64,000 nt of DNA from an uncultured Flavobacteriaceae bacterium (GTDB lineage: Bacteria > Bacteroidota > Bacteroidia > Flavobacteriales > Flavobacteriaceae): the NCBI GenBank assembly GCA_938017825.1, contig CALIJE010000011.1:1-64000 (forward strand), given 5' to 3'. The notes beneath the pieces are model-generated. The model saw only the letters and a program-made list of their open reading frames with translations, did no database searches and was not told the DNA's origin. Positions within the stretch are counted from its first letter, which is position 1, and every line of letters starts with the position of its first letter. Positions 58,397 through 64,000 of this stretch are shown here, piece after piece. Both the position numbers and the translations under genes were made by a program.

Positions 58397-59158
58397 ATGA
58401 AAATCGTAGTATCGCCGGCGAAGTCCCTTGATTTTGAACGAGAATATCCAAAACTTGCACACTCACAACCTCTGTTTGTTGAGGAATCTGCAAGACTAAA
58501 TAAGGTATTGGCCAAAAAAAAACCCAGGGCAATTGCCAAACTCATGGGTATCAGTGACAGCTTGGCCCAACTGAATTGGGAACGCAACCAAGAGTTTACC
58601 TTGCCCTTTACCTTGGATAATGCCCGGCCGGCCGTTTATGCGTTCAATGGCGATGTATACCAAGGACTCGACGCATATACCTTGCCGGTCAAAAAAATGG
58701 AAGCTATGCAAGATACATTGCGAATTCTTTCCGGCTTATATGGAATTCTAAAACCATTGGATTTGATACAGCCTTATCGTCTTGAAATGGGAACCAAACT
58801 AAAAGTGGGCCGCGCTAAGAACCTGTATGATTTTTGGAAAAAGAAAGTTACCGCACAGTTGAATTCGGAGTTGCAAGAAGACGAGCTTTTTTTGAATTTG
58901 GCCAGTAAGGAATATTTTGGGGCAGTTGATACCAAGTCGTTAAAAGTGCCGGTAATCACCCCAGTCTTTAAAGATTGGAAAGAAGATAAGCTTAAAGTTA
59001 TCAGCTTTTTTGCAAAAAAGGCAAGAGGTTCTATGGTGCGCTACATTATTGATTCAGATGCAAAAACCCTTGATGATGTTAAGGGGTTTGCTTTAGATGG
59101 CTATGAATTTAGCCCTAACCATACGGCCAAAGCCCACGAACCCGTATTTATTCGATAA
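58397..59158 (+). CDS. yaaA: Peroxide stress protein YaaA (DUF328)
   Basis: MKIVVSPAKSLDFE...YAFNGDVYQGLDAYTLP...VISFFAKKARGSMVRYII. Confidence 0.93.
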   Translation: MKIVVSPAKSLDFEREYPKLAHSQPLFVEESARLNKVLAKKKPRAIAKLMGISDSLAQLNWERNQEFTLPFTLDNARPAVYAFNGDVYQGLDAYTLPVKKMEAMQDTLRILSGLYGILKPLDLIQPYRLEMGTKLKVGRAKNLYDFWKKKVTAQLNSELQEDELFLNLASKEYFGAVDTKSLKVPVITPVFKDWKEDKLKVISFFAKKARGSMVRYIIDSDAKTLDDVKGFALDGYEFSPNHTAKAHEPVFIR

Positions 59159-59211
59159 TATTTTTCGTAAGCATACGTTTTTATAGTATCGTTTCTCTTA
59201 AAACCGATGCT

Positions 59212-59577
59212 ATGAAAAAATACTGCTATGGCTTACTATTCGTTCTCATTTTTTCGTTTGGGTGCACCGATAGGGATGATAATATTTCTGCCGTAAATAT
59301 TCGAGTAAAAAACAACAATGAATTTGCCTATGACAAGGTACAAGTAGGGGCAGAGGATAAATTTCACGAAAATGTCTCGGCTGGCAGTTTTACAGACTAT
59401 TTAGAATATGAAACGGCCTACACTTACGCCTACATAAAGATAGATACTACGGGCAATAGTCATGTACTACAACCTATTGATTTTGTAGGAGAGACGCCTT
59501 TAGGCCCTGGATTCTATACCTATGAACTGCAAATAGATTTGGAAGGCAATGTGGGTCTCAACTTTAGGAGAGACTAA
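59212..59577 (+). CDS. Hypothetical lipoprotein
   Basis: Lipobox LIFSFGCTDRDD; coherent ORF. Confidence 0.65.
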   Translation: MKKYCYGLLFVLIFSFGCTDRDDNISAVNIRVKNNNEFAYDKVQVGAEDKFHENVSAGSFTDYLEYETAYTYAYIKIDTTGNSHVLQPIDFVGETPLGPGFYTYELQIDLEGNVGLNFRRD

Positions 59578-59580
59578 GAC

Positions 59581-59712
59581 TTACTTTTTTGCCTTTGCTT
59601 TTTTCTTGGTTTTAGAGCTAGCCACTACCTTTTTGCTTTTACGCTTTCTCCTGGCTCCATAAGTGCCACTTGCAATTTTGCCGCGTTTTGTTTTTTTGTC
59701 CCCTTTACCCAT
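59581..59712 (-). CDS. 30S ribosomal protein THX
   Basis: MGKGDKKTKRGKIASGTYGARRKRKSKKVVASSKTKKKAKAKK; start at internal ATG 59712 of the longer ORF. Confidence 0.85.
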   Translation of the reverse strand: MGKGDKKTKRGKIASGTYGARRKRKSKKVVASSKTKKKAKAKK

Positions 59713-59862
59713 AATTAAGCATTTTTGTATCAAACACGCATTGATGCGCGTTTTATCCTGAGAATCCAAAGTACAAAATCGGGGGACAAATGTCAACCGC
59801 CTATGAATTAGATACCGATCTAATTCGTATTTTTCCCTCCAACAAAAATCAATTTTGCCAAA

Positions 59863-60537
59863 TTGTTCGAACACACCCATCCATATGAGCCTTTTCTTTT
59901 CCCTGGTGTAACCAAGCTTATTGTAGGCACATTACCGCCACCACGCTTTACCCAAAAAAAGTTGAAAGAACGCGACGTAAACTTTTGTTACGGTAGTAGA
60001 GACGGACAACTATGGCCGATCCTTGATCGTATTTTCGACCTAGGTCTAAAATATGAGAATACCAAGATGGCCATTCAACAACGCAAAACTTTTTTAAAAA
60101 GCAGGAAAATTGGTGTTTGTGATATCGTTGCAAGTGCCAAAAGAGTTAAGATAGATGCTTCGGATCTTGGCATGCAAGAAATAAAATTGCGCGATATCGT
60201 TGGCTATCTAAAGCTATACCCAAAAGTTGATACCCTCTTGTTTACCGGGGGAAATAGTAAAAATGGTCCAGAATTTTTTTTTAGAAAACATTTAAAGGCC
60301 CATGGGTTGCAATTGACAGTGGTTAATGATAAGGTGCCACGAATGCATGAATTTAAGTTGCCGGTTAGCGGAAGGTCGAACCCTTCGAGAATCATCAAGA
60401 CTATTTCGCTTACAGCACCTTCAGGTGCCGCCAATAGGGCGGTCGGAAGTATGGATCTGTATAAAAGGATGAAGGATAAAAACCCGGAATTCAATACCTT
60501 TGATTTTAGGGTTATGCAGTATCAAGACTTTTTTTAA
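59863..60537 (+). CDS. Uracil-DNA glycosylase superfamily-like protein
   Basis: TTG start; KLIVGTLPPPRFTQKKLKERDVNFCYGSRDGQLWPILDRIF...LLFTGGNSKNGPEFFFRK; UDG-like layout. Confidence 0.6.
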   Translation: MFEHTHPYEPFLFPGVTKLIVGTLPPPRFTQKKLKERDVNFCYGSRDGQLWPILDRIFDLGLKYENTKMAIQQRKTFLKSRKIGVCDIVASAKRVKIDASDLGMQEIKLRDIVGYLKLYPKVDTLLFTGGNSKNGPEFFFRKHLKAHGLQLTVVNDKVPRMHEFKLPVSGRSNPSRIIKTISLTAPSGAANRAVGSMDLYKRMKDKNPEFNTFDFRVMQYQDFF

Positions 60538-60700
60538 AATCTAAAAGCAGTCAGGTGCTTTGTTGGTTTTTTGATTATGAGGTGCCGATTTTGTGATTTG
60601 CTACGCAATCACTTCTACAGTTTTGTATTTATCACGATATTTACCCCTTGCCCTTATCAAATTTCCATATGAAAATGGGAGCATCAAATAGGATATAAAA

Positions 60701-63247
60701 ATGCAACAATCAGAGCGCCTCAAAGAATTTAAAAAATCGGTCAATAACAAGTTCAATGTATACAACAGCTTGTTCTTGAACCTTCCGTATCGCAATATTG
60801 AAAATGTTGGAATGCTAATTCCACTTTTACTGGATCAGAGCAAAAAAGGATTACGTTCCGGGCAAAATCCACAAGAGATTTTGGATGCTTTTTTTCAGAA
60901 TTATGCTGAACTTCATACAGAGAAAGAGCGTATTGATTTTATGTTCAGGATCATTCAGTACGTAGAACGTCAAGTGGTTTTGTATGATAGCGTTGAGGAT
61001 GCAGCGTTTCCTAAACTTCACGAACATAGCAATGTACTCTCGATTCGTGATTATATTCAACTTGCCAAGAAAAACAAAAGCTGGGACAAGGTTGCCGATA
61101 AACTGTCCTCTTTTAGTGCACGAATTGTACTTACGGCACATCCGACGCAATTTTATACCCCGGCGGTTCTGGATATTATCGCGGAACTCAGATCTTTGAT
61201 CTTAGAGGATAAAATCGATGAAATAGATGTTAGCCTACAACAGCTAGGTCTTACTTCCTTGATCAATGCCAAAAAACCCACCCCATTAGACGAGGCAAAG
61301 AACATCATCTATATTCTTAGAAATGTATACTATAATGCCGTAGGGGATTTGTACGCTTATATCAAAGAGAATATCAAGGACGAGAACTTTGAGAACCACA
61401 ATATTATGAAACTCGGTTTTTGGCCTGGGGGAGATCGGGACGGGAATCCGTTTGTTACAGCCGCGATTACGAAAGATGTAGCCGACGAATTACGAGTTAC
61501 CCTTATGAAGTGCTACTATAATGACCTAAAGGTATTGTTGAAAAAACTAACCTTCAAGGCAGTGCAAGACCCCTTGAAGGAGTTACAGGCAAATCTGTAT
61601 AAGGCCATGTTCGATACTAAGAAAAGTATTGGCTATGCCGAAATTCTTGCGCCCTTACAAACAATTAGAAGGCTTTTGATCGAAAAGTACAATTCGCTAT
61701 ATCTCAAAGAATTAGATCATTTTATAGATAAGGTCAAGATTTTTAAAACCCACTTCGCTTCACTTGATATCCGTCAAGATCACAGCGTTCATTATCAAGT
61801 GGTGGAAACGATATTGAAGAAAAAGAAACTCATAAAGGAAAGTATCACTGAACTGAGTGCCGCAAAATTGAAAGATGCGTTGCTTAACAAAAATTTCAAA
61901 CTAGACCCTAAGGATTTTAAGGAAGATATTGTTAGCGATACCATCAAGAATATTCAACAGTTAAAGGACATTCAGTCGAAAAACGGAGAGGATGGTTGCA
62001 ATCGCTATATCATCAGCAATTCAGAGGATATTTACGCTGTTCTATTTGTATTTGGTCTTTTTAGATGGTGCGGATGGAAGGCCGAGGAGATTACCTTTGA
62101 CATAGTTCCGCTTTTTGAGACCATGAAAGGTATGGCCACATCGGAAAAGACGATGACGGCCTTGTTCAATTTAAAAGCATACCGTCAACACCTTGATCGC
62201 AGAAAGAATAAGCATACGATTATGCTTGGGTTCTCAGATGGTACAAAAGATGGTGGCTATGTGAAGGCCAATTGGTCGATTTTCAAAACAAAGGAAAGTT
62301 TGTCAAAAATCTGTAAGAAGAATGGTGTGCAAGCACTGTTTTTTGATGGTCGGGGGGGGCCACCGGCCCGTGGAGGAGGCAAGACCCATAGGTTTTATGC
62401 CGCCCAAACCAAGGATATTGCAAATCATGAAATTCAATTGACCATTCAAGGGCAGACGATAACCAGTACCTATGGCACCAAGGAACAATTTATGCACAAC
62501 AGTGAACAATTGCTCACTGCTGGTCTTTCAAACAACCTTTTTGGAAAGGAAAATGTGATTTCTGCGTCTTCGCGAAAATTGATGGAAGAACTGTCGGAAC
62601 TTAGTTTTGCGAAATATGATGCCCTAAAGCATCATAAGAAATTTATGCCCTATTTAGAGGACATGAGCACTTTGAAATACTACACGAAAGCAAATATTGG
62701 GAGCAGACCTGGAAAAAGAGGCAATAAAAAGAAACTTGAACTTACCGATTTAAGGGCAATTTCATTCGTAGGTTCTTGGAGCCAATTAAAGCAAAATGTA
62801 CCGGGTTATTTCGGTATTGGAACCGCAATTGAGACCATGAAGGGAAAAGGAAAGTTGAAAGACCTTAAAAAATTGTTCAAAGAGGTTCCTTTGTTCAAGG
62901 CCCTGATGCTGAATAGTATGATGTCGCTCTCTAAGTGTTATTTTGAATTGACAAGCTATATGAAAGAGAATGCCGAATATGGTGAATTCTGGAATATCCT
63001 TTATGAGGAGTATCAGCTATCAAAGAAAATGCTATTGTTAATTTCAGGATCTAAAATTTTGATGGAGAATGAGGCAGTATCAAGAGAGTCTATAAAAATA
63101 CGCGAGAATATCGTGCTTCCGCTCTTGGTAATTCAACAATATGCTCTACAACAAATTGGCAAGGGGTCTGACTATGTTGCCGAGTATGAGAAAATTGTGA
63201 CCAGATCGCTTTATGGAAACATCAACGCAAGTCGTAATTCTGCGTAA
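60701..63247 (+). CDS. ppc: Phosphoenolpyruvate carboxylase
   Basis: VLTAHPTQFYTP, GFWPGGDRDGNPFVTA, FDGRGGPPARGGGKTHRFYAAQ, C-term SRNSA-like extension. Confidence 0.9.
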   Translation: MQQSERLKEFKKSVNNKFNVYNSLFLNLPYRNIENVGMLIPLLLDQSKKGLRSGQNPQEILDAFFQNYAELHTEKERIDFMFRIIQYVERQVVLYDSVEDAAFPKLHEHSNVLSIRDYIQLAKKNKSWDKVADKLSSFSARIVLTAHPTQFYTPAVLDIIAELRSLILEDKIDEIDVSLQQLGLTSLINAKKPTPLDEAKNIIYILRNVYYNAVGDLYAYIKENIKDENFENHNIMKLGFWPGGDRDGNPFVTAAITKDVADELRVTLMKCYYNDLKVLLKKLTFKAVQDPLKELQANLYKAMFDTKKSIGYAEILAPLQTIRRLLIEKYNSLYLKELDHFIDKVKIFKTHFASLDIRQDHSVHYQVVETILKKKKLIKESITELSAAKLKDALLNKNFKLDPKDFKEDIVSDTIKNIQQLKDIQSKNGEDGCNRYIISNSEDIYAVLFVFGLFRWCGWKAEEITFDIVPLFETMKGMATSEKTMTALFNLKAYRQHLDRRKNKHTIMLGFSDGTKDGGYVKANWSIFKTKESLSKICKKNGVQALFFDGRGGPPARGGGKTHRFYAAQTKDIANHEIQLTIQGQTITSTYGTKEQFMHNSEQLLTAGLSNNLFGKENVISASSRKLMEELSELSFAKYDALKHHKKFMPYLEDMSTLKYYTKANIGSRPGKRGNKKKLELTDLRAISFVGSWSQLKQNVPGYFGIGTAIETMKGKGKLKDLKKLFKEVPLFKALMLNSMMSLSKCYFELTSYMKENAEYGEFWNILYEEYQLSKKMLLLISGSKILMENEAVSRESIKIRENIVLPLLVIQQYALQQIGKGSDYVAEYEKIVTRSLYGNINASRNSA

Positions 63248-63317
63248 TTCTAATATGGTTTATCGAATAAACGACTGCTTATAGGGTCCCATTGCTGGAA
63301 GTTTCTATTTTAGCTGT

Positions 63318-64000
63318 ATGTATTATTATCTTATTGTTGCCCTGCAAGGCTATTGCGTATATCATTGTTATACCAATCGTAATGCGTACTACTGGTTTTT
63401 GCTTATTATCTTTTTACCCATACTGGGATCACTAATTTATTTGTTCTATAACGTTATTAGTAAGAAGGATATTGATCGGGTACAAGATGGTCTTGTCACT
63501 GTTATAAATCCCTCTAAAAAAATTACCGACCTTGAAAAAAAGTTCAAGTTTGCCGATACCTTTGAAAATCAATCGGCCTTGGCCGATGCCTATCTAGAGG
63601 CGGAAATGTACGATAAGGCAATCGACAATTATGAGGCTTGTCTTTCAGGCACTTTTCAAAACGATTTTTATGTTAGTTCGAAATTACAGGAGGCATACTA
63701 CTTTTCGTCTCGTTTTGATGAATCGATTCAATGCGCTGAAACCATTAAGGACAAACCCAAGTTCGAAAAATCAAGGGCAGCTTTTTTATATGCATTGGCT
63801 TTGGAAAAAAGTGGCGACACTAAATTGGCACAACGCTATCTAGAGCAATTCGATGCACCTTATAGTAGGTATCTAGAACGTTTGGAGTTGGCCAAATTCT
63901 ATATTAGAAACTCAAAGAAAAACGAGGCCACGGCTTTACTTAAAGAAATTGTAAATGAGTCGGAGGGAATGTCAAAGGTCAGTTTTAGGGAGAATAGACT
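63318..64000 (+). CDS. TPR-containing membrane protein, N-terminal part (truncated by right window edge)
   Basis: Manual translation from ATG 63318: MYYYLIVALQGYCVYHCYTNRNAYYWFLLIIFLPILGSLIYLFYNVISKKDIDRVQDGL...SALADAYLEAEMYDKAIDNYEACLSGTF...; open to edge, missed by ORF track. Confidence 0.75.
   Translation, partial: MYYYLIVALQGYCVYHCYTNRNAYYWFLLIIFLPILGSLIYLFYNVISKKDIDRVQDGLVTVINPSKKITDLEKKFKFADTFENQSALADAYLEAEMYDKAIDNYEACLSGTFQNDFYVSSKLQEAYYFSSRFDESIQCAETIKDKPKFEKSRAAFLYALALEKSGDTKLAQRYLEQFDAPYSRYLERLELAKFYIRNSKKNEATALLKEIVNESEGMSKVSFRENR

Noticed and set aside
60593-60612. Inverted repeat GTGATTTGC-tac-GCAATCAC upstream of ppc
   Set aside because: Short stem with a bulge and no T-tract; could easily be chance at this length.
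1-64000. CRISPR arrays, IS elements, integrases, prophage, rRNA operons
   Set aside because: No regularly spaced direct repeats, transposase/integrase motifs, phage structural genes or rRNA-like sequences were seen on reading through.

Overview
The window looks like chromosomal core sequence of a Bacteroidota / Flavobacteriia bacterium, judged from family content (T9SS PorP/SprF protein, gliding-type C-terminal domain, DUF6702 + M1 peptidase pair) and promoters of the type TTTG-N19..20-TAnnTTTG. About 55 protein-coding genes can be supported, including two truncated at the window edges that the ORF track misses (1-926 on - and 63318-64000 on +). Recognisable blocks: kynurenine-pathway genes (kynU, kmo), a T9SS adhesin/SprF pair, gapA-lipA, two ECF sigma genes with an anti-sigma factor, murB-aminotransferase, valS, an accessory run of small + strand genes (33-43.6 kb), an rsfS-ftsH-LUD-cdsA-psd-ACBP block, birA, pyrE/NUDIX, coaD-ddl-PASTA-rluA, yaaA, the ribosomal protein THX gene and ppc. 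I saw no convincing rRNA or tRNA genes, CRISPR arrays, IS elements, integrases or prophage. No clearly new multi-gene system is evident. The best second-look items are: a GC-shifted Calx-beta module inside the large adhesin; a 'zinc-ribbon' protein that has lost all four Cys ligands; two well-formed intrinsic terminators with no ORF to explain them (possible sRNAs); a head-to-head pyrE/NUDIX pair with start codons only 7 bp apart; a UDG-like protein with an atypical first motif; and an N-terminal C-x2-C-x12-C-x12-C module fused to an RDD membrane protein. All assignments come from reading motifs; no database search was run.
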